DNA from: Heterohyrax brucei
Lineage: Eukaryota; Chordata; Mammalia; Hyracoidea; Procaviidae
Direction: 5' to 3'
Assembly: GCA_028571685.1 (NCBI GenBank)
Contig: CM053141.1
Location: 55,984,333 to 56,048,332 of the forward strand
DNA length: 64,000 nucleotides
The position numbers were made by a program, and so were the translations under genes. The notes under the pieces were generated by a model. That model saw only the letters and a list, made by a program, of their open reading frames with translations. It did not search any database and was not told where the DNA came from. Below, piece by piece: positions 1 to 10,727 of the stretch (positions are counted from its first letter, which is position 1; the number at the start of each line of letters is the position of its first letter).

Positions 1-138
1 CCCACCCTTGTTGAATCGTAGCTCTCACTGACTGAAGGTAACTTTTAACTTAGTTTTCTCTGTCATAGCTGGTAGGCGGAGCTTGGGCTTAACTGGCCAC
101 AAAACTCAGCTGCACTACTGATGGGACCAGCAGCTGGA

Positions 139-575
139 ATAGCCTCATTTTGAGAGCCTGGCTCTGGACTCTGGGCATATTGGCCTCTCCACCCTCTCTT
201 TCTGAACCTCCATCATAAAATTGGCTATTTCACAGTGAGTAGGTGAGCTTGTGCAGGACGCCATCTTGCTCAACTGGGAGGCAGAGTTACCCAAACGGAG
301 GCCTCAGCAGCGGCTAATTCCCTGGCCAGGAAGCAGTGGCAGCCATTTTTTTTCTCTGCCTTAGTTGTCAAGCAGAACAGAAACATTTTGAGAGTCTGGC
401 TCTGGTCTCTGTGCACTTCGGCTCCTCAAACCTCCGCCACTGAATTGGCTATTCCACAGTGGGCGGGAGAGCTTGTGCAGGACTTCATCTTGTTCTACTG
501 GGAGATGGAATTATCCAACGGAGGCCTCAACAGGCACTAATTCCCAGGCTGGGAGGAAGTGCAAGCCCGGGGACG
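139..575 (+). repeat. Two tandem monomers in the L1 5'UTR
   Basis: Two copies of a unit of about 224-238 bp lie head to tail. Each contains, in order, 'attttgagag.ctggctctgg', 'attggctatt.cacagtg', 'gagcttgtgcaggac', 'ggaggcctca' and 'ctaattcc'. The 'attggctatt' anchors start at 220 and 444, giving a period of 224; the 'attttgag' anchors at 147 and 385 give 238 because of indels. Repeated 5'UTR monomers that act as promoters are known in mouse L1s; that they do so here is inference. Confidence 0.8.
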
Positions 576-967
576 GCTTTCCCAACAGAAAAGATGCATT
601 TAACATAGTGTGACATCATGAGTGGAGCCGAGCAGAGGACAGCAGGGCAGTAGCCTTTCCGTACTTTGAACCAGTTTATAGCATCTGGGGTTGGATACAG
701 AGGTGCTTACTTTGTCAGCTGGGAAGAGGGTCTTGCACACCTGACAGCCTGACTGACTTTGGAAGCTGTCAGATAGCTTTTATCTTCCATATAAGAGTAC
801 CTAGAGAAATAACTGCAGTACATCCTGACGGCCTTCAGTGACCCACATCATAGGGTCAGCTGATGGCCCCCAGTGACTCCATAAGTAGGGCCATGTCTTT
901 GCCAGTCAGGAGGTGGAGCCTGCTACCCCTGAGTTTCCACTGAGCCCAGTCACTGGACTACATAGAG

Positions 968-1960
968 GTGACTGGTGATCACCTTCCTTCTCAGACTGTG
1001 CTTTACATCAACACCAGAGAAACTAAACCACCTCTAAAGGCCCAAAAAACAACAAATGTTTTTCAGAAATTTCACTTATGGTTCCAGAAATTCCCCAAAA
1101 GAAAAAAAAAACAGAACTTCCTAGATGAAGAAGCCATTCTGAAACTATCAGAGGTTCACTACAAAAAGATTATATATAGAGGCCTCCTAGACATTATACA
1201 AAAAGCAGCAGAGCAAAATGAAAAATTAACCAAGTTGTTCAAACTGATGGAACACCAGTATTCTGAAATTCAACAGATCAATAACAAAATCAAAGAAATA
1301 GAAAATTCAATTCAAAGCCAAGAAAACAGAATTCAACAAGTGGAAAATAGACTTTCTGACTCGGAAGACAGAGCTATTGACTCCGGCATCTATGAGGAGA
1401 AAGAAATCAGAGAAAAGAAATAAGAAACACAAAGATGCATTAAGGAGCATGTGGGATTCTATCAAGAGGAACAACCTATGAGTAATTCGAGTTCCTGAAC
1501 AGGGTGGGGCACCTGAAAACTCAGAGAGTATTGCTGTTGAGATGCTGACAGAAAACTTCCCTGAAATTATGAAAGAGGATATAGATATCCAAAATGCATA
1601 TTGAATGCCACTCAATATAGATCGCAAAGGAAAGACTCCAAGACATATTATAATCAAGCTAACAAAATGAAACATAAGCAGTGACTCTTACAGGCAGTGA
1701 GACTCAAAGCAAAGCTAACATTCAGAGGAAAATCCTGTAGGCTTCCATCTGACTTCTCAGCAGAAAGGATGTTGACACGGAGGCAAAGGGAGGACATATT
1801 CAAAGCCTTGTAAGAGAAGAACTTCCAACCAAGAATTACATATCCTGCGAAACTATCTCTCAAAAATGAAAATGAAATTAAGACATTTGCAGATAAACAA
1901 AAACTCAGAGACTTTGTGAAAACCAAACCAAAGCTATAAGAAATATTGAAAGATACTTGG
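968..1960 (+). pseudogene. L1 ORF1 pseudogene (RNA-binding chaperone-like protein)
   Basis: The first 151 codons (968-1423) are open and encode a basic N-terminus followed by a heptad-rich coiled coil (about residues 75-140, with runs such as 'IQQINNKIKEIENSI'). The family continues with an RRM and C-terminal domain. Here these are seen only after a frame change: a WDSIKRNN-like segment begins near 1450 and a 'TPRHIIIKLTK' segment lies near 1637-1668, each interrupted by stop codons. One stop follows WDSIKRNNL, where a CpG-type CGA to TGA change is plausible. In active L1s this protein trimerises and coats L1 RNA; this copy is dead. Confidence 0.88.
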
Positions 1961-2362
1961 TTTAATTCTAGGAGGCAATACAGGATACACCAACCAGAAA
2001 CCTACTCAGTTAGGGAAGGCACAAACTTAATCAAAGCTATAATATTAAAAGAAATGATCCAGTGATCATTCATTAAAACTATGATATCATCATATAAAAA
2101 AGAGGGATGTATTATAGTAGTGATAGTCCTTCCAGATGGAGAGGAACTTAACATGTGTAGAAGTTAAAATTGGGTTTAAACATAGATCATTAAGGGGGAT
2201 CACATGGATAGCTGCAAAGCACACTAAAGACACAATATATCAAATCAAGAAGCATAATACAGGAGTCTCAACAAACACAAAACTAGCAATGAAAAGGGGG
2301 AAAAATCAGTCCATAAAGAAGAATGTCCCAGAACAGAATAGTAAGAGCAACAGAGAAAGCCA

Positions 2363-5103
2363 ATGACAGCACTCAACACATACCTATCGATAGTTACATT
2401 GAATGTGAATGGACTGAATGCTCTAGTAAAGACACAATGACTGACATCTTGGATCAAAAGACACGACCCGTCTATATGTTGCTTACAAGAAACTCACCTT
2501 AGACTTAAAGATATGAATAAACTGAAAATTAAAAGATGGAAGAACATATACCAATCTAACAATATACAAAGAAGAGCAGGTGTGGCAATACTAATCTCAG
2601 AGAAAATAAATTTTAATGTAAAATCCACCACATTGAAAAAGATGGACATTATTTATTGCTGAAAGGTTCAATACACAAGCAGAACTTAAAAATATTAAAT
2701 ATTTATGCACCCAATACTAGAACATCTAGATACATCGAAGAAACACTGACTACATTAAAAAATGAGATAGATCACTTCACAATAATAGTGGGAGACTTCA
2801 ACACTCCTCTGTCAGTATTGGACATATCTTCTAGAAAAAAGCTCAGTAAAGAAAGCCATCATAACCCTGGTACCAAAGCCAGAGAGAGACCCAATGAAAA
2901 GGGAGAACTACAGGCCAATATCACTCATGAACCTAGATGTAAAACTCTTCAACAAAATACTAGCCAACAGAATTCAATAACATATCAAAAAAATAATTCA
3001 TCATGACCAAGTTGGATTCATACCAGGGATGTAAGGCTGGTTCAACATCAGGAAAACAATGTGATTAACCACAGAAATAACACAAAAGACAAGAATCACT
3101 TGATTTTGTCTATTGACGCAGACAAGGCATTTGATAAAACCCAACACCCATTCATGCTAAAAACTCTTAGCAAGATAGGAAGAGACAGCAAATTCCTCAA
3201 CACAATAAAGGCCATTTGTACAAAGCCAACTGCCTACATCATCCTGAATGGACAGAGACTAAAACAATTCCCCTGAGAACAGGAAATTAGACAAGGATGC
3301 CCACTCTCACCTCTCCTATTCAATATTGTACTAGAAGTTCTAGCCAGAGCAACTAGACAAGACTAAGAAATAAAGGGCATCTGCATTGGCATAGAAAAGT
3401 AAAAATCTCCCTATTTGCAGATGATACAATTGTTATGCAGAGAATCCTAAAGAAAGCATACGTAAACTACTCAAACTGATGAAGAGTTCAGCAAAATATC
3501 AGGACACAAGTTAAACGTAAGTAAATCAGTAGGATTCCTTTATACCAATAATGAGATTAATAAGGAAGAAATCACCAAATCAATACCATTTACTATAGCC
3601 CCCAAGAAGATACAATACCTAGGAATAAATCTAACTAGAGAAATAACAGACCTTTGCAAAGAGAACTACAAGACCTTACTACAAGAAAATAAGAGAGACT
3701 TACATAAATGGAGAAACCTACCCTGCTCATGGATAGGAATACTTAATATTGTGAAAATGCCTATCTTACCCAAAGCAATCTACTTACATAATGCAATCTT
3801 AATACAAATTCCAGTATCATTTTTTAATGAGATGGAGAAACAAAACACCAACTTGTTTGGAAAGGGAAGAAGCCCCAGATAAGTAAAGCACTACTGAAGA
3901 AGATGAATACACTGGGAGGCCTCTCATGACCTGACTTTAGAACCTATTACACTGCCACAGTTTAAAAACAGTCTGCTACTGGTATAAAAACAGACATATA
4001 GATCAATGGAACAGAGTTGAGACCCCAGAGATGCCACCATCTTCCTATGAACAGTTGACATTCGACAAAGGCCCTAAGACTTTAAACTAGGGTAAAAGCA
4101 ATCTCTTTTAGAAATGGTCCTGGGAAAACTGGATATCCATCTGCAAAAAACTGAAAAAGACCCATATTTTACACCTCATACAAAAACCAACTCAAACTGG
4201 ATAAAAGACCTAAATATCAAAGCTAAAACAATAAAGCTCATCCAAAAAAAAAAAAAAAAGGATCAGCAATGGAAGTTTTAATACACAGCATAGACAGATT
4301 TCAAAATCTGTCAAACAAAGCACCATCAACAGAATCAAGCACTTTTGGTCATCCAAAGACTTTATCAAAGAATTAAAAGACTGCCTACAGAATGGGAAAA
4401 CATATTTGGCAACTATATGTCAGAGTGATGTCTGATTTCTGTAATCTACAAGGTACTACAAAATATCAGGCCAAAATATCAAGAAAAGGATAAATAATCC
4501 AATTAGGTGATGGACAGACAGTTCTCTAAAGACGACATCCAGGTAGCCAAAAGACACATGCAGAAATGTTCACAATCATTAGCTATTAAAGAAATCCAAA
4601 TCAAAACAATGAGATATCATCTTACCCCAACAAAGTTGGCCATGATCCAAAAAACACAAAACAACAAATGCTGGAGAGGTTGTGGAGAAATTGGAACTCT
4701 CCTACACCACTGGTGGGATTGCAAAATGGTACAACTTCTTCAGAAAACAATCTGGCATTTCCTTAAAAAGCTGGAACTGACGTAGCATTTGACCCAGTAA
4801 TTCCACTGCTGGGAATATATCCTACAGATGCAAGGGCATCCATACAAACAGATACATGCATACAAATGTTTACTGCAGCACAGCCCACAACAGCAAAAAA
4901 GATAGAATCAACCCAGATGCCCAATAACAAATGAATGGATAAATAAACTATGGTATATATAGTCAATGGAACACTATGCAATGATAAAGAACAATGATGA
5001 TTTCAGGAAGCATCTCATAACCTGGTTTCAATTGGAAGACATTATGTTGAGTGAAATTAGTCAGCAGTATAAGGGCAAATATTGTATGAGACCCCTATTT
5101 TAA
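2363..5103 (+). pseudogene. L1 ORF2 pseudogene (endonuclease-reverse transcriptase), internally deleted
   Basis: The start codon at 2363 is followed by the endonuclease N-terminus ('SIVTLNVNGLNAL'). The endonuclease block continues to a 'VGDFNTPLS' motif near 2788-2815. Near 2830 the sequence jumps into the reverse transcriptase domain ('LVPKPERDP', 'LANRIQ'). RT motif A is visible as '[10 protein letters not shown]' around 3108-3137, and the catalytic FADD lies at 3414-3425. The C-terminal '[16 protein letters not shown]' segment is near 4669-4716, and a likely terminal stop is at 5101-5103. Frames change many times and an A16 run lies near 4243-4258. By family spacing about 360 residues between endonuclease and RT are absent. 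Confidence 0.92.
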
Positions 5104-5839
5104 TGACTTGAAAACAGACTCATGTACAGAAGACTCTTTGACAGCTACAAGGGAGGGAAGGGAGGGAGAGAGAGGGTTGCTTATAGATTAGATAGTCAAT
5201 AGAGATTTGGTTGGGTGAAATCTGTGATGGCACACATTAGAAAGAAGATCAATTTAACTGGACTTCAACATAACCTGAGAACTCTTCCAATCTTAACCCA
5301 ATATGGCAAGGACAGAGTAGCAGGGGCAGGGGTCTGGGGACCGTGCTCTCAGGGGACATCGTGGCCAACTGGCATAACTAGCCTATTGCTAAAGAAGTCT
5401 TCTCCACCTCATATTGGCTTTTAAGCCCTCTGAGGCACACCAAATAGTCCCAATTCAGCAGGAACAGATGATCACCAAGGACAAAATCAACATGGAGAAA
5501 GAGCCGCCAAGAAGACAGAAAGACTCATGTGAATGGGTGACTACATCAACATGAGATCAGAAGAACCAGTTGGTGCCCGGCCATCTCCAGTGACAGCCGT
5601 GATGGGGATCACAAAGTTGAGTCCCAGTGGCAATGAGAATAAAAAGGGGTACACTCTGAGAACTCCACCGCAATTGATGGTCTGAAGGCCGGGGGGCTCC
5701 CCTGGGAGCATGGCTCCAGATCACAAATCATTACTGAGGTCAACTCCTCAGACAGGAATGGATTGGACTTGGCAACAGAGATTGACCATATTGTGTGTGT
5801 ACTTTATGGTTCTGTGCATCTATAGGATGTCGTCCTACT

Positions 5840-5900
5840 GACCTCTTACTAGACAGGAGTGGAGAGGGTGGAGAAGAGGGGACAGGGGATTGTTAAGAGG
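5840..5900 (+). other. G-rich tract in L1 3'UTR
   Basis: Purine-rich DNA with G runs ('ggagagggtggagaagaggg', then 'gacagggg') lies about 150 bp before the L1 poly(A) tail. G-rich, quadruplex-prone 3'UTR tracts are a known L1 feature. The loops here are partly long, so folding is only possible, not shown. Confidence 0.55.
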
Positions 5901-6039
5901 ATTTGAGTTGTATGGAACAGAAAGGAGGAGTGTGCTGTCACTAGACAAGAAGAGCAGTAGAAGCTGCACATAGGCAGGCATGTGAATTTAAACCAGATTG
6001 TACACTTTCACTCAAACACAATTAAAAAATAAAAGAGAG

Positions 6040-6866
6040 AACTAAATGCTCACAACTGAAACAATAATCAACATTGTGATAAATGGGGAAAAGATTGATA
6101 ATATCAAGGATTTTTTTTAATCTGGATCCACAGTGAACACCCACTGAAGCGTCAATCAAGAAATCAAAAGACGTATTGAATTTGGGCAAGTCTGCAGCAA
6201 AGACCCCTTTTAAGTGTTGAAAAGTAAACATGTCACCTTGAAGATGAAGGTATACATGACCTAAGCAATGGTGTCTTCAATAGTCTGATATGCATGTGAA
6301 AGCTGGACTATGACTAAGGAAGACTGAATAATTATTGACACCTTTGAATTGGGGTGTTGCTGAAGAATACTGAATATACCATAGATTGCAAAAAGAACAA
6401 ACCTGTGTTGGAAGAAATACAGATAGACTGCTCCTTGGAAACAAAGATGATGAGACACACTCTCATGTACTTTGAACATACTATCAGGAGGGGTGAAATC
6501 CTGGTGTCTGAGTGCTTGGGTGCTATGGTGCTAACCAAAAGGTAGGCAGTTCAAATCTACCAAGTTCTTCTTGTCTATGGGTCAGTTCTATTCTGTCCTA
6601 TGAGTTGGAACCAACTTGACGGCAATAGGTTTTTTAATATCAGGAGGGATCAGTCCCTGGAGAAGGACATCATGCTTGGTAAAGTAGAGGGTCAATGAAA
6701 AAGAGAAAGACTCTCAGCGAGATGGACTGACACAGTGGCTGCAACAATAGGCTCAAGAATAACAATAATTTTGAGTGTGGTGTAGGACCGGGCAGTGTTT
6801 AGTTGTGTGGTGCACAGGATCACTATGAGTTGGAAGTGACTCAATGGCACCTAACAGCAATAACCT
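6040..6866 (+). mobile_element. RTE/BovB-type LINE, 3' end fragment (split by a SINE)
   Basis: The sequence matches the C-terminal coding end and 3' tail of an afrotherian RTE/BovB-type LINE: 'ggagaaggacatcatgcttg' (6658 on), 'gagatggactgacacagtgg', then a tail 'ctatgagttggaagtgactc' and 'ggcacctaacagcaataacc' (to 6866). It is 5' truncated at about 6040, directly behind the L1 tail. A SINE interrupts it at 6493-6637. RTE enzymes encode an APE-like endonuclease and RT and end in short repeats rather than long poly(A). Family is assigned by recollection of the tail, which recurs in antisense at 33828-34570 and 55229-55376. Confidence 0.85.
6493..6637 (+). mobile_element. AfroSINE inserted in the RTE tail
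   Basis: A tRNA-derived SINE with a B-box-like 'ggcagttcaaatctaccaag' and the conserved end 'tatgagttggaaccaacttg'. It is flanked by perfect 11-bp direct repeats TATCAGGAGGG at 6482-6492 and 6638-6648. Outside the repeats the RTE sequence is continuous, which proves insertion after the RTE. Confidence 0.95.
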
Positions 6867-7045
6867 TCTGTCATGGAGTAGATTCCTACTCAAGATGACC
6901 TCTTGTTTGTCAGAGTAGAACTGTGCTCCTTGGAGTTTTCAGTGGCTAATCTTTCAGAAGTAGACTGCCAAGCCTTTTTTCCAAGGCTCTTCTGGTGGAC
7001 TGAAACTGCCAATCTTTTGGTTAACAGCTAAGTACACTAGTGACC
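6867..7045 (-). mobile_element. AfroSINE, type II variant
   Basis: Antisense SINE starting with 'ggagtagattcctactcaag' and ending with 'caatcttttggttaacagct'. It contains the type II middle segment ('cagtggctaatctttcagaa'), which the short form lacks. It abuts the RTE tail without a gap. Confidence 0.8.
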
Positions 7046-7474
7046 ATAAAAGACTCTCTTATACTTCACAGTCTCCAAAAGCTTTTCCACTTGTGTATTA
7101 CACTCTGATGAGATTTCAGCTGGATTCAGCTGATTCAGTTACAGAGGAATATGATTATTTAGAACAGTTTTAAATCATGTAACTCAATTTGAATTAAAGG
7201 TATCTTTATAGAAGGTTATTAAAAGAAAGTTTAGAAATATTAGCACAACATTCTTCCCTTCTAGAAAAGCAATGGGTTTCATGAAGGAGTCTGGCCTGAC
7301 AATTTCAGTTTCTTCAACCAATAGTAACAGGTCAGCAGTCAAGGTAGGTGGTAGAGACTACTGGTGATGATATCAAAGAAAATACAGAAAGCCCAGAAAA
7401 ACCATGACAGTCATGGGATTTGGTAGGTATAAAAGAAAGCTGGAGGATAATGCCACAGAACATGACTCTCTTAA

Positions 7475-7861
7475 CTATCCTGAACCCCAAACAACAACAA
7501 AAACCCAAACCTGTTGATGTTGAGTCCATTCCAACTCACAGAGACTCTATAAGACAGAGTAGAACTCCTTCATAAGATTTCCAAGGAGTGTTTGGTGGAT
7601 TCCAATTGCCAACATTTTGGTTAGCAGCCATTGCTCTTAACCACAGTGCTACTAAGACTCCATCATGAACACAGTGGGGTCATTTCGGCTTTTTCATAAT
7701 TTTAAATCTACACAGTACTATGTCTAGTTTATATTTTTCAAAGAACTATTTGAAAATGGTTCTGGAGGTAGGCTAATATTGGTTTTGAACTCCTTCGTAA
7801 AAGTGTGGTCTAGATGATAACTTGATCCCAGAGCTCCAATTCAGAGGATAGTTAAGAGAGT
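7475..7861. repeat. 17-bp perfect inverted repeat, 353-bp spacer
   Basis: ACTCTCTTAACTATCCT at 7475-7491 has its exact reverse complement at 7845-7861. The spacer contains the antisense SINE at 7490-7661. A chance 17-bp match at this distance is improbable, so a local inverted duplication or template switch is inferred. Confidence 0.8.
7490..7661 (-). mobile_element. AfroSINE, short form
   Basis: Antisense SINE: 'ttgagtccattccaactcac', 'agacagagtagaactcc', 'ttggttagcagccattgctc', 'cttaaccacagtgctac'. It sits inside a 17-bp inverted repeat (7475-7491 and 7845-7861). Confidence 0.9.
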
Positions 7862-7943
7862 ATGACTGGCCATAAAATTTGTAGGCTATCTCCTGGCTAT
7901 TACAGAAGGCCCATGCCATGGAGTCGATTCTGACTCTTAGTGC

Positions 7944-8099
7944 AAACCCTGACGGTATGGTGGTTAAGTGCTACAGCTGCAGACAAACATGTTGGCCATC
8001 TGAATCCACCAGGTGCTTACTGGAAACTCTACGGGGGAGTTCTACTTTGTCCTACAGGGTCGCTATGAGTCAGAACTGACTTGATGGCAATGGGTTTGG
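7944..8099 (+). mobile_element. AfroSINE, short form
   Basis: Plus-strand copy: 'aaaccctgacggtatggtgg', 'ctgaatccaccaggtgctta', 'cagggtcgctatgagtcaga', 'cttgatggcaatgggttt'. A short 'gagtcgattctgactctta' piece just before it (7921-7939) may be the stump of an older antisense copy. Confidence 0.93.
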
Positions 8100-9679
8100 G
8101 TATTACAGAAGGGATGGGACTTTCTTCATCTACCCTCTGGCTCCTTACCTTAGTTACCAGTGCAGATGCACAAGTGTATTAACAGGTCACAGTGGTGGAA
8201 ACCTCTGTACTGAAATGCTTCACAGGGTGCGGGGAGCCTGCTGACACTGAGCCTGGCTACAGCCTATGGTATGCATTCTCCTTCCAGCTCTGAGTACAAT
8301 GATGGCAAATTGTCCAAGTCATGAAATCAGCCACAGCCAGAGTATTTGCACCATGGAAATCAGCTAGTGTAATAAACTAGGGTGTTTCCCTATCCCCTCC
8401 CAAGAGTCAGTTGTTAAACTTTTGTCAGCACACAGCTGAGCATATACATCTTGTTTGTACATTTGCAAAGGGGTTCTGCAGCTTTGCTGTCTGCATTACA
8501 GAAGCTCGTGGGGCAGGCTTAACTCGGTAACCTTCACCAAAGTCAAAGAGAACTTTGCCCGCACCATGGCTCCAGGCCGGGGGCTGGAGATAAAGTGGCA
8601 GGGCATCATTAAGATTCTTCAGAGTGCATTCTTGGCAGCTTGTTCAAAGAAAGGTTGGTCTAGAGAGAGGGACACCAGCTGTTCCTCCTTTCATTGTGCT
8701 GCTCGCAGGATTCTGAAATCCTTAGAAAGGTACTAAATATGTCATTAAAGGCAGAAATAAATAATACAACTAAAACCAATTTGCTGTAGTCCTGAAGACG
8801 TTGTAACACAGAATGGCTATTATTTAGTTTTTATTGAGTATTAACAAGGACCAGAGAAGGACAATCTGATGTTTACTAAATGTACAATATTATTTTGGGA
8901 GTGCATATTTATAATGGGTAATTGGTTTCAAAAACAATGTGCAATAAGTTCTGATAAGACAGCTTCTTTCTTAAGGAAATGAAAGTTCAGTGCAGCCTGT
9001 CTGACCTTGGAATAATTAAAAACCAGACAAAAGCCTGCAGGTTATGAGCTGTGATTGCGCCTCACCCTTGTTACAAGTCTCCTTTCCCAGACAGTAATCT
9101 CTGATGTGTACAGAATGTTATATGTTGTGGCAACACTTGTATAAAAAAACCTAGCCTTCCACTGCACAGGAGACATGAGCCTGGCCCGGAATAGCCAAAT
9201 AAAATGATCCTATTTGCTTTGGTGTGGTAGGACTTAGGATCTGGAAAGCAGTCCTTTTTCTTGTTTAATTGGTTAGTCTAGAAGTGTAGAGCAAATTACA
9301 TCTATTTTCTCTTTTTGATATGCCTAGGGGATTGTTTTATTCTTCCATCCAAACAGTTTGCTTATCAGACAACCACTGTGAGAGGAACAAATCACATAAG
9401 AAAGCTTCCTGCCTCAGGGACTAATGAAAGATACCCAGTATTCTCAGATCCGCACCCCCTTCTTTCCGGTTATTCTACTGGGCCCTCTGCAGCCTGAAGC
9501 AAGTCCTGTGTGCAGACTTCACTGCCATTTCTGCTTCCACCTTCAAGGCTCCTCTATCCACAGGCAGATATGATGGGGTTATAAATATTCTCTTATTTTG
9601 GAAAACCCAGCTAAAGTTCTCCTACACCTCATGAGGAGGTGGTCTTAATACTATTGAAGAAACTTAGAATGATGAGACA
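8100..9679. other. Low-copy DNA; possible LTR-like piece at 8990-9240
   Basis: No host exon is recognised. A 93-codon open frame at 8455-8736 starts in 'MYICKG' and resembles nothing I know. Around 9135-9210 there is a TATA-like 'tgtataaaaa' (about 9139), and about 65 bp later a polyadenylation signal 'aataaa' (9200-9205). That is the spacing of a retroviral LTR promoter/R region, but no TG...CA ends or duplication were found. Confidence 0.35.
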
Positions 9680-9690
9680 TTAGTCACAGT

Positions 9691-9842
9691 GGAAACTCTG
9701 GTGGTGTAACGGGTAAGTGCTACCAAAATGTTAGCAGTATCAAGCCAACTGGAGCTCCCTGGAAACACCATGGAGCAGTTCTACTCTGTCTGATAGGGTT
9801 GATAAGAGTTGGAATTGCCTCGATGGCAATAGGTTTGGTCTG
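9691..9842 (+). mobile_element. AfroSINE with 11-bp target duplication
   Basis: Plus-strand SINE ('ggaaactctggtggtgtaac' to 'ttgcctcgatggcaatagg'). Flanked by TTAGTCACAGT at 9680-9690 and again at 9843-9853, a perfect target site duplication. Confidence 0.93.
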
Positions 9843-9853
9843 TTAGTCACAGT

Positions 9854-10727
9854 AGCCACTGTTGGCTGCTTCGTCATTACCTAGTCCCTTCTCTTTTCCA
9901 ACCAACCAACCATAAATAAAGTTGGAACACAGCACGCTCATTCATTTATTACCTATGTTGCTTTCACACCACAACAGAGTTGAGTAGTTGCCACAGAGAC
10001 AGTGGCCTGCAAAACCTAAAATATTTATTATCTGGCCCCTTACACAAAATCATCACCAACTCTAGCCTAAAGCAATCTGCAGCTTTGCACATTGTCCAGG
10101 AGGACTTCCTGTGTCTCAGTTGGACTTCAGCTTGCTAGACCTCTTTCTTCCTGGCTTCAGCTCACACTATATAAACATAGTGAGACAGGGGACTTTACTT
10201 TTCCAGTCTAGCAAGCTTCCAGTTAAGATTTCAGACGCTTTGGATTACAGTCCAGCAGGCAGAAGGGTCATCTTTCAGCAAAGCCTTATCTTATTGCCTT
10301 TCTTTGTTCAGCCTGCGTTTCTTTTGGATAGAGACTTCTTAAAGGCCATCAGAAGTAGCCAAGACAAGGGAAAGTTTCCCTATCAAGTCCTCTGTAAGGC
10401 ACGTGGCCTATGATCTGTCAGTCTGAGATTTCTGATGTTTTTGAGGATGGGCTTTAGTGCACAACAATGTAATTTATTATTACCTTGTGATTTTAAAAAA
10501 GAATAAATGACATTAATTTATACTATCTAAAGTCTAGCTTTTCCTGGAGCTTTTACATTCTACTTAAAGAATCTTATTATTCTATTCATACATCTGTTAA
10601 GTTTAATAATCATATTAAGGGAACCTCTGAACATTATTAATTCCATTTATAAACTTAGTTTAATTACTCTTCTTTAAATATTTTTAAAATTCCACTTGTT
10701 AATTTGAAAGATTTAATTTTCTTTTTC
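9854..10727. other. Low-copy DNA with a 100-codon frame and TATA/poly(A) signals
   Basis: A 100-residue open frame occupies 10111-10413 and is not recognised; it lacks obvious domains or repeats. A TATA-like 'ctatataaac' lies near 10166, and 'aataaa' follows near 10502. The layout could be a decayed solo LTR or a processed-transcript relic, or chance in A+T-rich DNA. Confidence 0.3.

Larger units (their letters stand above)
1..6035 (+). mobile_element. L1 LINE, near full length but internally deleted and inactive
   Basis: A plus-strand L1 retrotransposon runs from the window edge to an A-rich tail near 6020-6035. It shows a 5'UTR with repeated monomers (to about 960), a decayed ORF1 (968-1960), a spacer, a decayed ORF2 (2363-5103) and a long 3'UTR with a G-rich stretch. 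ORF2 joins the endonuclease domain directly to the reverse transcriptase domain near 2830, so about 1.1 kb is missing relative to a usual L1. Many frameshifts and stops mean it cannot make its proteins. The true 5' end may lie before base 1. The related antisense fragment at 10728-11973 matches its 3' end closely, so both belong to related lineages. Confidence in the L1 identity is very high; the subfamily is not assigned. Confidence 0.96.
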
